Assembly (NCBI GenBank): GCA_007131065.1 | Contig: SLRF01000014.1 | Coordinates: 1-7,516, forward strand | DNA from: Candidatus Saccharimonadota bacterium | Lineage (GTDB): Bacteria; Patescibacteriota; Saccharimonadia; QS-5-54-17 | Reading direction: 5' to 3' | Length of the DNA stretch: 7,516 bases | Part shown: positions 1-6,964 of the stretch, in pieces | Layout of the letters: the number at the start of each line of letters is the position of its first letter | Numbering within the stretch: position 1 is the stretch's first letter | The notes under the pieces: generated by a model | Databases searched by the model: none | What the model was told of the DNA's origin: nothing | The model's input: the letters and a program-made list of their open reading frames with translations, nothing else | Made by a program: the position numbers and the translations under genes

Positions 1-2047
1 CATCAGTAGCTACAGTCATGGCTTGGTTCTCGTTGTGTCCGGCCCAGACTCCGGCTGCCAGGTCGCAAGTGTATCCAAGTATCCAGCCGTCACGGAAGTT
101 GTCGGTGGTTCCGGTCTTGGCCGCTACGGTGTGGCCGGCAACGTTGAAATACGGGCTGTTGCTACCGAATGTCGGTGCACGAGCGGCGTCGTCGGACAGT
201 ATGTCAGATATTAAGTGGGCTACTTCTTCGTCGAAAATGCGTTCACCTTCCTCTTCCTCCCACTCTTCTATAGTGTCGCCACGCGAGTCGGTAATCTCCA
301 GGATAGTTACTTGATCCCGATGCATGCCGCCGTTGGCAAAAGTTTCAAATGCGTTTACATGCTGGTTTAGTTGTACTTCGCCGGAACCAAGAACCAGGCT
401 GAGTCCGTAATTGCTAGGATCGGATAGCGTGGTAATACCCATGCGTTCGACTAGCTCGAGTGTGTTTTCTAGGCCGGTAATGTAGAGCATTTTAACGGCC
501 GGTATGTTGCGTGATTGGGCGAGAGATGAGCGGACAGTCATATTGCCTCGGAATGTACGGTCGTAGTTGTTCGGTTCGTATCCGCCACCGAAATCTGTGC
601 GTACGTCGTACATTATGCTTCCAGCTCCCCATTCATCGGTATCAGAAAAGGCCTGGGCGTAAATGTAGGGTTTGAAGCTCGATCCGGGTTGGCGTCGGGC
701 AGTAGCTGCGTTGTAGGCGCCATATCCAGGCTGGGAGAAATCGCGCGAACCTACCATGGCTAGAACTTGCGATGTTTTGGGGTCGGTAGCTACTAGGGCG
801 GCGTTGTTTCCGCCTCCGGCATCTATGACGTCCATGTTACTAGCGACTGCTGCTTCGGCGGCTTCTTGCATGTCTAAGTCTATAGTAGTAATGATTCTCC
901 AGCCACCTTGAATTACTTCCTGTGCACCGTACTCTTCTTCAAGCTGTTCTTGAGCTCTAAGTACAAAATGAGGTGCCTTGATGTCACGAAATGCTTCGGG
1001 AGTTTCATTGACATGCGCTAATGTATCGCGCTCTCTGGCCTCTTCGGCTTCCTCTTCATCTATATAGCCTTGCTCTACCATGAGATTAAGTACGATACCG
1101 ATACGATTCTCTAAAAATTCAACATTCTGGCCGTACGGCGAATAGAAGGTAGGTGCCTGCGGGAGCGCGGCAAGCATAGCGGCTTCGTCTAGGGTTAACT
1201 CCTCTGCGTCCTTACAGAAGTACATTTGACTGGCGGCTTGCACGCCATAGGCTTGAGCTCCATAACCGATTTCGTTTAGGTATAGTTCGAGAATGTCGTC
1301 TTTGTCGTAGAGTTGCTCTATCTGAATGGAGAGTATAAGTTCTTTTATTTTGCGGGTAAGGGTCTGTTCGTCAGTAAGAAGCGCGTTCTTAACGTATTGC
1401 TGAGTGATAGTCGAACCACCCTGCAGTCCGGCTCGGTCGAGATTGAAGACGTTGTATACAGCCGCACGTATGATGCCCAGTGAACTGAAGGCTCCTTGGT
1501 CGTAGAAGTTGCGATCCTCGATGGCTATAGTGGCGTTGGCCACGTAAGGCCCCATGTCACCTAAATCGATGAAGGTGCGGTTTTTATCCCCGTAGACTTC
1601 GTATAGTACGTGTTCACCAGTCCTATCATAGAAACGAGTAGTTTGTTCTAGTACTCGGGCATTAATCTGACCGGGACTGGGGAGGTCTTTGGCGAAATAT
1701 AGAAATAGTGCGATTATCGCAAGCAATAAAATCCCGAAGGCTACTCCGACTATCCTCAGGGCTGCTAGTGCACCTGCTTTTGTGAACCACCAATCGCGGA
1801 AGCGACGGGGATGAAGGTACCATAGCCAACGCTCCCACCATATTATTGGTGGCGAGGATGCAGACATAGTCGTTTTCTTGGAGGTAGGCTTTTTAGCGCT
1901 CTTCTTGCTAGTAGCAGAGGTCGTACGTCGAGTGTTTTTTGCGGGCGATTTCCTACCTTTTGCAGGCGATTTTGATTTGCTCGTAGATTTCTTCATATCA
2001 GATATACGCTTGGCTATTGATTGCTTGATTTTACTGAACTGTTCCAT
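1..2047 (-). CDS. Class A penicillin-binding protein (bifunctional transglycosylase/transpeptidase), C-terminus cut by window edge
   Basis: Reading the minus strand from the ATG at 2047 gives 682 open codons running off the left edge. The protein polymerises lipid II into glycan strands and crosslinks the stem peptides outside the cytoplasmic membrane. Residues 1-60 are a cytosolic tail rich in Lys and Ser with two SPAK motifs; one membrane helix lies at about 91-118. The GT51 transglycosylase domain follows, with catalytic Glu177 in IEDRNF, GGSTITQQ at 210-217, and a Lys/Arg-rich RKIKELILSIQIEQLYDK stretch leading to LYLNEIGYG (255-263). The transpeptidase domain has SSFK at 456-459 (nucleophile Ser456), SRN at 512-514 and KTGTT at 644-648. 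All three penicillin-binding motifs are intact; only the end of the domain and any C-terminal extension are missing. The start is the first ATG; a purine-rich GGAGAGGG lies too far upstream (over 20 bases) to be a normal ribosome site, so Met18 remains an alternative. It is divergent from tyrS. Confidence 0.95.
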   Translation of the reverse strand, partial: MEQFSKIKQSIAKRISDMKKSTSKSKSPAKGRKSPAKNTRRTTSATSKKSAKKPTSKKTTMSASSPPIIWWERWLWYLHPRRFRDWWFTKAGALAALRIVGVAFGILLLAIIALFLYFAKDLPSPGQINARVLEQTTRFYDRTGEHVLYEVYGDKNRTFIDLGDMGPYVANATIAIEDRNFYDQGAFSSLGIIRAAVYNVFNLDRAGLQGGSTITQQYVKNALLTDEQTLTRKIKELILSIQIEQLYDKDDILELYLNEIGYGAQAYGVQAASQMYFCKDAEELTLDEAAMLAALPQAPTFYSPYGQNVEFLENRIGIVLNLMVEQGYIDEEEAEEARERDTLAHVNETPEAFRDIKAPHFVLRAQEQLEEEYGAQEVIQGGWRIITTIDLDMQEAAEAAVASNMDVIDAGGGNNAALVATDPKTSQVLAMVGSRDFSQPGYGAYNAATARRQPGSSFKPYIYAQAFSDTDEWGAGSIMYDVRTDFGGGYEPNNYDRTFRGNMTVRSSLAQSRNIPAVKMLYITGLENTLELVERMGITTLSDPSNYGLSLVLGSGEVQLNQHVNAFETFANGGMHRDQVTILEITDSRGDTIEEWEEEEGERIFDEEVAHLISDILSDDAARAPTFGSNSPYFNVAGHTVAAKTGTTDNFRDGWILGYTCDLAAGVWAGHNENQAMTVATD

Positions 2048-2089
2048 AAGTATAAGGTTGTTCCACCCTCTCCAAAATATACGAATTGT

Positions 2090-2098
2090 ATTATAGCA
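2090..2098 (-). promoter_or_regulatory. Extended -10 promoter for the penicillin-binding protein gene
   Basis: The minus strand reads TGCTATAAT, an exact extended -10 (TG-N-TATAAT). No good -35 hexamer is seen at the usual distance, which is common for extended -10 promoters. It predicts a transcription start near 2083 and a leader of about 36 bases before the ATG at 2047. Confidence 0.55.
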
Positions 2099-2123
2099 AA
2101 AACATTCACTTTCACATAAGCTT

Positions 2124-2151
2124 TTGGTTAATCTACCCAGGGTGCTATATC
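2124..2151 (+). promoter_or_regulatory. tyrS-recG promoter, start point almost at the ATG
   Basis: A TTGGTT -35-like hexamer (2124-2129) is followed 16 bases later by TATATC (2146-2151) preceded by TG-N, so TGCTATATC is an extended -10. Seven bases beyond the -10 puts transcription start at about 2158, only three bases before the tyrS ATG. No Shine-Dalgarno sequence lies upstream of that ATG. This fits a leaderless or nearly leaderless message. Confidence 0.5.
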
Positions 2152-2160
2152 ATATAGATT

Positions 2161-3330
2161 ATGAACGAATTATTATTCCGCTCAAGCAGAGATATCATCG
2201 TACGGGATGAACTAGAGAAGAAACTAAAGTCTGGCCAGGCGCTAAGGATTAAATACGGCATAGATCCTACCGGTAGCCGTATACACATCGGGCATGCCGC
2301 GACCATGCGCAAGCTCAAACACTTTCAAGACGAGGGACACCAGGTAGTACTTATAATAGGCAGTTTTACCGGTAGAATCGGCGACGCTTCAGATAAGGAT
2401 AGTGAGAGGCAGTTGCTAACTACTGAAGAAGTCAAAGCCAACATGAAGGGATACGAACAGCACTTAAGCCGGATTTTCGATCTAAGTAAGGTAGAGTTCC
2501 ATTATAACCACGAGTGGTTCGAGGATATGCAGCTGGACGAATGGATGAGGATCAATCAGTTGTTTTCAGTAGCACAGATGATAGAGCGAGATAATTTCTC
2601 TAAGCGCTTTAAGGCGGAGAGCCGTATAGGCCTGCAAGAATTCCAGTACCCGCTCTTGCAAGGTTACGATTCGGTGGCAGTTCGTGCTGATGTAGAGATA
2701 GGAGGGACCGATCAACTCTTCAATCTACTTGCAGGTCGGACCATCCAGAAAAACTACGGACAAGATCCGCAACACATAATCACTTACGAATTACTGCAGT
2801 CCGACGATGGAAGGAAGATGAGCAAATCTTGGGCGAACTGTATATGGATAGACGACGAACCGAACGATATGTATGGCAAAGTCATGCGCATAAACGATGA
2901 TCTGATAATGCACTACTTCGAATTGTGTACAGACTTATCCGGCGAGGAGATAGAGGTGCTACGTTCTCAACTAGAGGACACTAACCCGAAAGAGGTAAAA
3001 GCTCGATTAGCCAAGGAGATTGTGTCTATATACCACGGAGAGGAGTCTTCTGAAGCGGCAGCTGCCGCATTCGATAGCCAGTTCAGCAAAGGCGAACTGC
3101 CAGAGGATATCACTGAAGTAAAACTAGATTCTGGGAAGTGGGATTTGCCACAATTACTTCTAGAGACGGAATTAGTTTCTAGTAAGTCCGAGGCTCGAAG
3201 ACTCATTCAGCAAGGAGGAGTGAAACTTGATGGCCGCAAGCTTACAGATGACAATGTTGAGCTTACAAATGGGGTAGTACTACAAGCCGGAAAAAGGCGT
3301 TTTGTAAGAATTAGATTAACTGAAGAATAA
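2161..3330 (+). CDS. tyrS: Tyrosyl-tRNA synthetase
   Basis: Encodes a 389-residue cytosolic class I aminoacyl-tRNA synthetase that activates tyrosine with ATP and loads it on tRNA-Tyr; the family normally acts as a homodimer. The Rossmann-fold catalytic core begins with YGIDPTGSRIHIGH; the HIGH motif is exact at 42-45. The tyrosine-pocket region YPLLQGYD (163-170) and GGTDQLFNL (181-189) are present, and the ATP-loop KMSKS is exact at 219-223. A C-terminal S4-type RNA-binding domain spans about 327-388 (SKSEARRLIQQGGVKLDGRKL region). Length is slightly shorter than the roughly 420 residues of E. coli or Bacillus enzymes but nothing essential is lost. It is the first gene of a two-gene unit with recG, which starts two bases after its TAA stop. 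The start is fixed by a good N-terminal match although no Shine-Dalgarno sequence precedes it. Confidence 0.97.
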   Translation: MNELLFRSSRDIIVRDELEKKLKSGQALRIKYGIDPTGSRIHIGHAATMRKLKHFQDEGHQVVLIIGSFTGRIGDASDKDSERQLLTTEEVKANMKGYEQHLSRIFDLSKVEFHYNHEWFEDMQLDEWMRINQLFSVAQMIERDNFSKRFKAESRIGLQEFQYPLLQGYDSVAVRADVEIGGTDQLFNLLAGRTIQKNYGQDPQHIITYELLQSDDGRKMSKSWANCIWIDDEPNDMYGKVMRINDDLIMHYFELCTDLSGEEIEVLRSQLEDTNPKEVKARLAKEIVSIYHGEESSEAAAAAFDSQFSKGELPEDITEVKLDSGKWDLPQLLLETELVSSKSEARRLIQQGGVKLDGRKLTDDNVELTNGVVLQAGKRRFVRIRLTEE

Positions 3331-3332
3331 CA

Positions 3333-5339
3333 ATGCGCCTTTCTGACAGCGTAAAAGTTCTGAGCGGAGTAGGTGAAGTAGTAGCGACTAAACTGGGAAA
3401 GTTAGGAATCCTCAATCTAGAGGATCTACTGCTACATTATCCACGGCGGTATGATGACTATTCGACTATCCAGCGTATTGCCGATGTAAACCCCGGCCCT
3501 GTCACAGTTAAGGGTAGAATAAACCAAATAACGAACCGGTCGAGCGCACGTGGCCGCTCTATTACGGAGGCGATAATAGAAGATGACAGCGGGGAAATTA
3601 AAGCTGTGTGGTTTAATCAGCCATACCTCTCGAAGCAATTGCCAAAAAGTACAGAGATTTACGCTTCTGGGGATTTGGCATTTAGATATCAGCAGTTCGC
3701 GTTGCAGAATCCGGTGGTGGAGCGAGTATCTACGTTTACTAAGGACACGGCCAGAATAGTTCCGGTTTATCCGGAGACGGCAGGTTTGAGTTCTAAACAG
3801 ATAAGGAGAATGCTACTACAGGTGCTCGATAGTGTATCGGTGGACGATCCGGTGCCAGAGGATATCCGCTCCCGTTATGATTTGATGGAAAAAAATCTAG
3901 CTATTAAAGAGATACATTTTCCTAGTAGTAATAAAAATCTTGCGTCCGCTCGTTTTCGACTGGCTTTTGAGGAACTGTATTTACTACTACTTGCTGTCAA
4001 AGACATAAAGAGTGAATTACAGACAGCTATAACCAGGAAAGTGGAGTTCGACACTGATTTGGCCCGTGAGTTTACGGATAGATTGCCGTTCGAACTGACA
4101 GACGATCAGAGGAAGTCTGCATGGCGAATTATCAAGAGCATGAATAGCAAGCATCCTATGAACCGTCTACTGCAAGGAGATGTCGGTAGCGGAAAGACGG
4201 TCGTAGCGGCGCTTGCGGCCTTGGGTGTCATACGGGCAGATTTACAAGTGGCATTTCTCGCTCCTACTGAAATACTGGCCAGGCAGCACTTTGATTCACT
4301 CAAGGAATTCTTGGATGGATTCGATGTGGATATAGAGATATTAACCTCCGGTGTAAGTGCCAAGAAAAAACAACAAATCTATGAACGAATTCGTTCCGGC
4401 GACGCTTTAATAGTAGTAGGTACGCATTCGCTCCTGAGTCCCGAAGTTCGATTTAAGCACCTGGGATTACTGGTAATAGATGAGCAGCATCGTTTCGGAG
4501 TGGAACAACGCAGACTCTTGCAGAAGTCGGATAAGTATATGCCGCATACTCTCAGCATGTCTGCTACTCCTATACCTAGAAGCCTGGCGCTTACGGTGTA
4601 TGGGGATTTGGATATATCCAGTATTCGTCAAATGCCTCCGGGGAGGAAGCCGGTAAAAACATACATTAAAAACAACGCTCGGGCGTTATATGAGGAGATA
4701 TATACGCATATAAATGACGGTGCCCAGGTATTCGTAGTATGTCCACTGATTGAAGACTCGGACACTTTGGGTGTGATGAGTGTCGAGGCACAATTAAAAA
4801 CTCTGCGTAAGTATTGGAAGGATGTAAAGATAGCGACCATGCACGGACGGCTTAAAAACGAAGAGAAGCAATCGATAATGGCCGATTTTGCAAACAAAAA
4901 GATCGACGTTCTGATATCCACTACTGTAGTAGAGGTGGGAGTAGACATTTCCGGTGCAAATGTCATGTTGGTAGAGGGTGCTGAGAGATTCGGTCTGGCG
5001 ACCCTGCACCAACTGCGCGGACGCGTAGGGCGTAGTGGTGATCAAGCTTATTGCTATCTGAAAACAACTATGACCGATCAGGCTAAACACAGATTGAGTC
5101 TGATGGAGCGCTATAGCGACGGCTTTACTTTAGCTGAGAAAGACCTGGAACTGCGTGGTGCTGGAGAGCTGTATGGATTGAGGCAACATGGAGCACTAGA
5201 TTTTAAGCTCGCAAGCCTAAGTGATAGTGAACTTATTGAGAAGGCACGGTCTGCGGCAGAATCTACAGAAAATATAGATATCCAACCGGGCCTTAAGCAA
5301 GCTATTACCCGTGTATATACACGGGTCAGCGCTAATTAG
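3333..5339 (+). CDS. recG: ATP-dependent DNA helicase RecG
   Basis: Encodes a 668-residue superfamily 2 helicase that remodels stalled replication forks and branch-migrates Holliday junctions. In order: an N-terminal helix-hairpin-helix-like stretch (about 8-40), the OB-fold wedge domain (about 55-135), then two RecA-like motor domains. Motor motifs are complete: Walker A GDVGSGKT at 282-289, APTEILARQH at 310-319, Walker B DEQH at 383-386, SATPIPRSL at 410-418, STTVVEVGVD at 529-538, and motif VI QLRGRVGRSGDQA at 560-572. The C-terminal TRG region is seen as LAEKDLELRGAGELYGLRQ (600-618). Length is close to the ~690 of E. coli RecG. Its ATG lies two bases after the tyrS stop, with only a weak GAAG upstream, so translation is probably coupled to tyrS. 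The last codons contain a 20-base perfect palindrome. Confidence 0.97.
   Translation: MRLSDSVKVLSGVGEVVATKLGKLGILNLEDLLLHYPRRYDDYSTIQRIADVNPGPVTVKGRINQITNRSSARGRSITEAIIEDDSGEIKAVWFNQPYLSKQLPKSTEIYASGDLAFRYQQFALQNPVVERVSTFTKDTARIVPVYPETAGLSSKQIRRMLLQVLDSVSVDDPVPEDIRSRYDLMEKNLAIKEIHFPSSNKNLASARFRLAFEELYLLLLAVKDIKSELQTAITRKVEFDTDLAREFTDRLPFELTDDQRKSAWRIIKSMNSKHPMNRLLQGDVGSGKTVVAALAALGVIRADLQVAFLAPTEILARQHFDSLKEFLDGFDVDIEILTSGVSAKKKQQIYERIRSGDALIVVGTHSLLSPEVRFKHLGLLVIDEQHRFGVEQRRLLQKSDKYMPHTLSMSATPIPRSLALTVYGDLDISSIRQMPPGRKPVKTYIKNNARALYEEIYTHINDGAQVFVVCPLIEDSDTLGVMSVEAQLKTLRKYWKDVKIATMHGRLKNEEKQSIMADFANKKIDVLISTTVVEVGVDISGANVMLVEGAERFGLATLHQLRGRVGRSGDQAYCYLKTTMTDQAKHRLSLMERYSDGFTLAEKDLELRGAGELYGLRQHGALDFKLASLSDSELIEKARSAAESTENIDIQPGLKQAITRVYTRVSAN
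5307..5326. repeat. 20-base perfect palindrome in the 3' end of recG
   Basis: The half-site ACCCGTGTAT is followed directly by its exact reverse complement. As RNA it forms an 8-bp GC-capped hairpin with an ATAT loop. It ends 10 bases before the recG TAG and encodes TRVYTR. No T-tract follows, so it is not a standard intrinsic terminator. A second short inverted pair, AGCGCT at 5328-5333 and 5348-5353, comes just after. Confidence 0.8.
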
Positions 5340-5363
5340 GTTGCTACAGCGCTTGATAAAACT

Positions 5364-5372
5364 TGCTATACT
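5364..5372 (+). promoter_or_regulatory. Possible extended -10 promoter for the PLC-like/rsmD pair
   Basis: TGCTATACT fits an extended -10 (TG-N-TATACT). The nearby TTGATA at 5353 is only 8 bases away and cannot be its -35; TTGCTA at 5341 is 20 bases away. Predicted start near 5379 leaves a leader of about 75 bases before the ATG at 5454. Confidence 0.4.
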
Positions 5373-5453
5373 GGTGATTAAGCCGGGTTGCGAATTAGGT
5401 TAGACCCAAACAATGAATAGTAATCGATAATATGAAAGGTTCTGGCGCAACGT

Positions 5454-6263
5454 ATGTACGCTGGCTTCATAACGTCCAAATACACTGCCAATTGGCTTGG
5501 TGCACACCAGAAATTCAACCGCAATGCCTATAGGCAGATTTTGCGATTTGTGACTGTAGCAAAATTTCCGCCGCTCGATAGGATACAACACTTCGAAGGA
5601 TATAACGGTCCGGACGGCATAAAGGTCAAGACTCCGCACAGACACGAAGAACCCAGCCATTTTTATGACCCCGACGAGGGCGTAGGCCCGCTTATTGATC
5701 ATTTAGAGAATCATTACCGATCATTAGTTAATGCGCTAAAAGCGGAAAGCAATACTCGTGCCGCCTTTGAAGCGGCGTGGCTAGCACATACTGTAGTTGA
5801 TGGGCTTACTCCTGCGCACCACTATCCGTATGAAGAGGAGCTTCACTTGATGTATTCTGCTGGCAAACAGGAGTTCCGCAAGCGTAGAAACAAAGTGATA
5901 ATACAGGGAGATAGCCGTCGCCAGGCGCTACGAAATAATTGGCAGATGTGGGGCAGTAAAGGCCTACTATCAACTCATATACATTTCGAAGCCGGAGTAG
6001 CGGCTGCCGTACTAACGGGAAGTTTTCGTGAGCCACTAAGTCCGCTAAAACTCAGACAAGCCCGTAGAATGGGGGCAATAGACTTTTTCCGAGATCAAGC
6101 TTCTGCTATACACCAACTTAGGATGTATGATCGTTTCTACGAATCGAGCTGGACTATAGGCTTGGCGCGAATGGTTCGCAAGCAACTGGCCCCGACTATT
6201 ATCCAGACCCTAGCAGTGATATGGATATTGGCTGCGGAAGAAGCCGGCATAGGTAAGTCTTAA
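5454..6263 (+). CDS. Zinc-dependent phospholipase C-like protein, function unproven
   Basis: A 269-residue protein with no signal peptide; it resembles a conserved protein I recall from Saccharibacteria. The His/Asp/Glu layout matches the metal site of the zinc-dependent phospholipase C / S1-P1 nuclease-like fold: H112-x3-D116-x5-H122 in AHTVVDGLTPAHH, then H175-x3-E179 in HIHFEAG. That echoes the known Bacillus cereus enzyme pattern H118-x3-D122-x5-H128 and H142-x3-E146. Other candidate ligands are His18, His46, His64 and His69-Asp72. Residues about 246-263 are a hydrophobic C-terminal helix that could touch or cross the membrane. The substrate cannot be told from sequence; secreted relatives cut phospholipids or nucleic acids, while this one appears cytosolic. 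An in-frame TGA at 5433-5435 makes the ATG at 5454 the only normal start; the ribosome site is weak (AAAGG, 14 bases away). Its TAA overlaps the rsmD ATG by one base. Confidence 0.8.
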   Translation: MYAGFITSKYTANWLGAHQKFNRNAYRQILRFVTVAKFPPLDRIQHFEGYNGPDGIKVKTPHRHEEPSHFYDPDEGVGPLIDHLENHYRSLVNALKAESNTRAAFEAAWLAHTVVDGLTPAHHYPYEEELHLMYSAGKQEFRKRRNKVIIQGDSRRQALRNNWQMWGSKGLLSTHIHFEAGVAAAVLTGSFREPLSPLKLRQARRMGAIDFFRDQASAIHQLRMYDRFYESSWTIGLARMVRKQLAPTIIQTLAVIWILAAEEAGIGKS

Positions 6264-6784
6264 TGCGTGTAATATCTGGAAAGTACAAAGGGCATAGATT
6301 AGTGAGTCCAAAGACAGACGTTACACGTCCAATATCAGACCGTGCTAAGGAAGCGTTTTTTGCCATGCTAGGCGATATATCGGGGCTGTCTTTTCTAGAT
6401 GCCTATGCTGGAAGTGGAAGTATGGCCTGTGAAGCTATTAGTCGTGGCGTGGAAAGAGCGGTAGCAGTAGACAGTGACGCGGATGCTATAGCGGCTTGTA
6501 CACAAAATGCCGAGAATCTCGGCATAGATTCGGAGCTACAAATCGATAGACAGCCAATAATTGTATGGCTGAGTGAAGGAGACGAGCAGTTTGATATAGT
6601 TTTTGCCGATCCGCCGTTTCCTGAAATAGATCACGCGCCGTTAGGTCAACTTTCAAATCGCAGTAAGCGAGTATTTGCCTATAAGCACCCCAGGAGAAAG
6701 GACCCCGTAGACCTAGATGGCTTCAAGTTGCGCAAAAGTCGTCGGTATGGAGATAGTATGATATCTGTCTATATCAGGAAGTAG
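6263..6784 (+). CDS. rsmD: 16S rRNA (guanine(966)-N2)-methyltransferase RsmD
   Basis: A 173-residue Rossmann-fold methyltransferase. The family methylates N2 of G966 in 16S rRNA using S-adenosylmethionine, acting on the assembling small subunit. The N-terminus RVISGKYKGHRL and TRPISDRAKEAFFAML (21-36) are typical of RsmD. The SAM-binding motif I is LDAYAGSGSMACEAISRG (45-62), with the ribose-binding acid at Asp70 (VAVDSD). The catalytic motif is DPPF at 116-119. The region after DPPF is short, so the protein is slightly smaller than the usual ~185-200 residues. The ATG overlaps the stop of the upstream gene (TAATG), which implies translational coupling. A rho-independent terminator follows at 6823. 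Confidence 0.95.
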   Translation: MRVISGKYKGHRLVSPKTDVTRPISDRAKEAFFAMLGDISGLSFLDAYAGSGSMACEAISRGVERAVAVDSDADAIAACTQNAENLGIDSELQIDRQPIIVWLSEGDEQFDIVFADPPFPEIDHAPLGQLSNRSKRVFAYKHPRRKDPVDLDGFKLRKSRRYGDSMISVYIRK

Positions 6785-6822
6785 GTGTTTTATTGGTAGG
6801 AGTTATAGATTATAATCGTGGA

Positions 6823-6842
6823 GGTCCGAATCGGACCTTTTT
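6823..6842 (+). terminator. Rho-independent terminator after rsmD
   Basis: A 6-bp stem GGTCCG/CGGACC with an AAT loop is followed by five Ts. It lies 39 bases after the rsmD stop and ends the PLC-like/rsmD transcript. The T-tract leads directly into the next promoter's TG. Confidence 0.8.
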
Positions 6843-6850
6843 GATATAAT
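6842..6850 (+). promoter_or_regulatory. Extended -10 promoter reading into the tRNA-Leu cluster
   Basis: TGATATAAT is an exact extended -10. No -35 is recognisable because the terminator hairpin occupies that place. It predicts a start near 6857, just before the split tRNA-Leu fragment and about 108 bases before tRNA-Leu(UAG). Another TATAAT at 6811-6816 lacks the TG and a good -35 and is a weaker candidate. Confidence 0.5.
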
Positions 6851-6859
6851 CAAAGATAT

Positions 6860-6945
6860 GCCGGAGTGGCCACCGCACCAATTCAAAGAATTGGTATTCC
6901 ACCTTTTGTCAATGCAAAAGGTGCGGGACAAGTGGAATTGACAGA
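6860..6945 (+). pseudogene. 5' fragment of a tRNA-Leu gene split by a 63-base insertion
   Basis: Bases 6860-6870 (GCCGGAGTGGC) are identical to the first 11 bases of both intact tRNA-Leu genes. Bases 6934-6945 (GGAATTGACAGA) match the next 12 tRNA bases with one mismatch. In the intact genes these blocks touch; here 63 bases (6871-6933) separate them. Together 22 of 23 bases agree, so common origin is very likely. After 6945 the match stops: no anticodon arm, variable arm or T arm follows, so this cannot be a working tRNA. A shared GTGG (6866-6869 and 6932-6935) leaves the exact insertion boundary ambiguous. Confidence 0.72.
6871..6933 (+). repeat. Self-complementary 63-base insert with mutually exclusive hairpins
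   Basis: Perfect pairings: 6877-6884 with 6888-6895 (8 bp, AAA loop), and 6900-6908 with 6915-6923 (9 bp, 6-base loop). CCG 6873-6875 can close both with CGG 6924-6926 into a three-way junction. Competing pairings exist: 6873-6879 with 6920-6926 (7 bp), and 6896-6902 with 6932-6938 (7 bp, reaching into the tRNA-like part). It could be a small palindromic mobile repeat or a structured RNA; only one copy is present here. Confidence 0.6.
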
Positions 6946-6964
6946 TTAATCCTGTATAGCTGGC

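Noticed and set aside
1878..2096. Plus-strand frame opposite the penicillin-binding protein N-terminus
   Set aside because: It is the antisense of the Lys-rich tail, which gives a hydrophobic-looking peptide; the minus-strand gene explains the region.
5432..5520. Upstream ATG at 5432 as the true start of the PLC-like gene
   Set aside because: It is in a different frame and reaches a stop after about 32 codons; the PLC-like frame has an in-frame TGA at 5433.
6938..6960. TTGACA at 6938-6943 as a -35 with TATAGC at 6955 as a -10
   Set aside because: The spacing is only 11 bases, and the TTGACA is better explained as the tRNA D-arm copy with one base changed.
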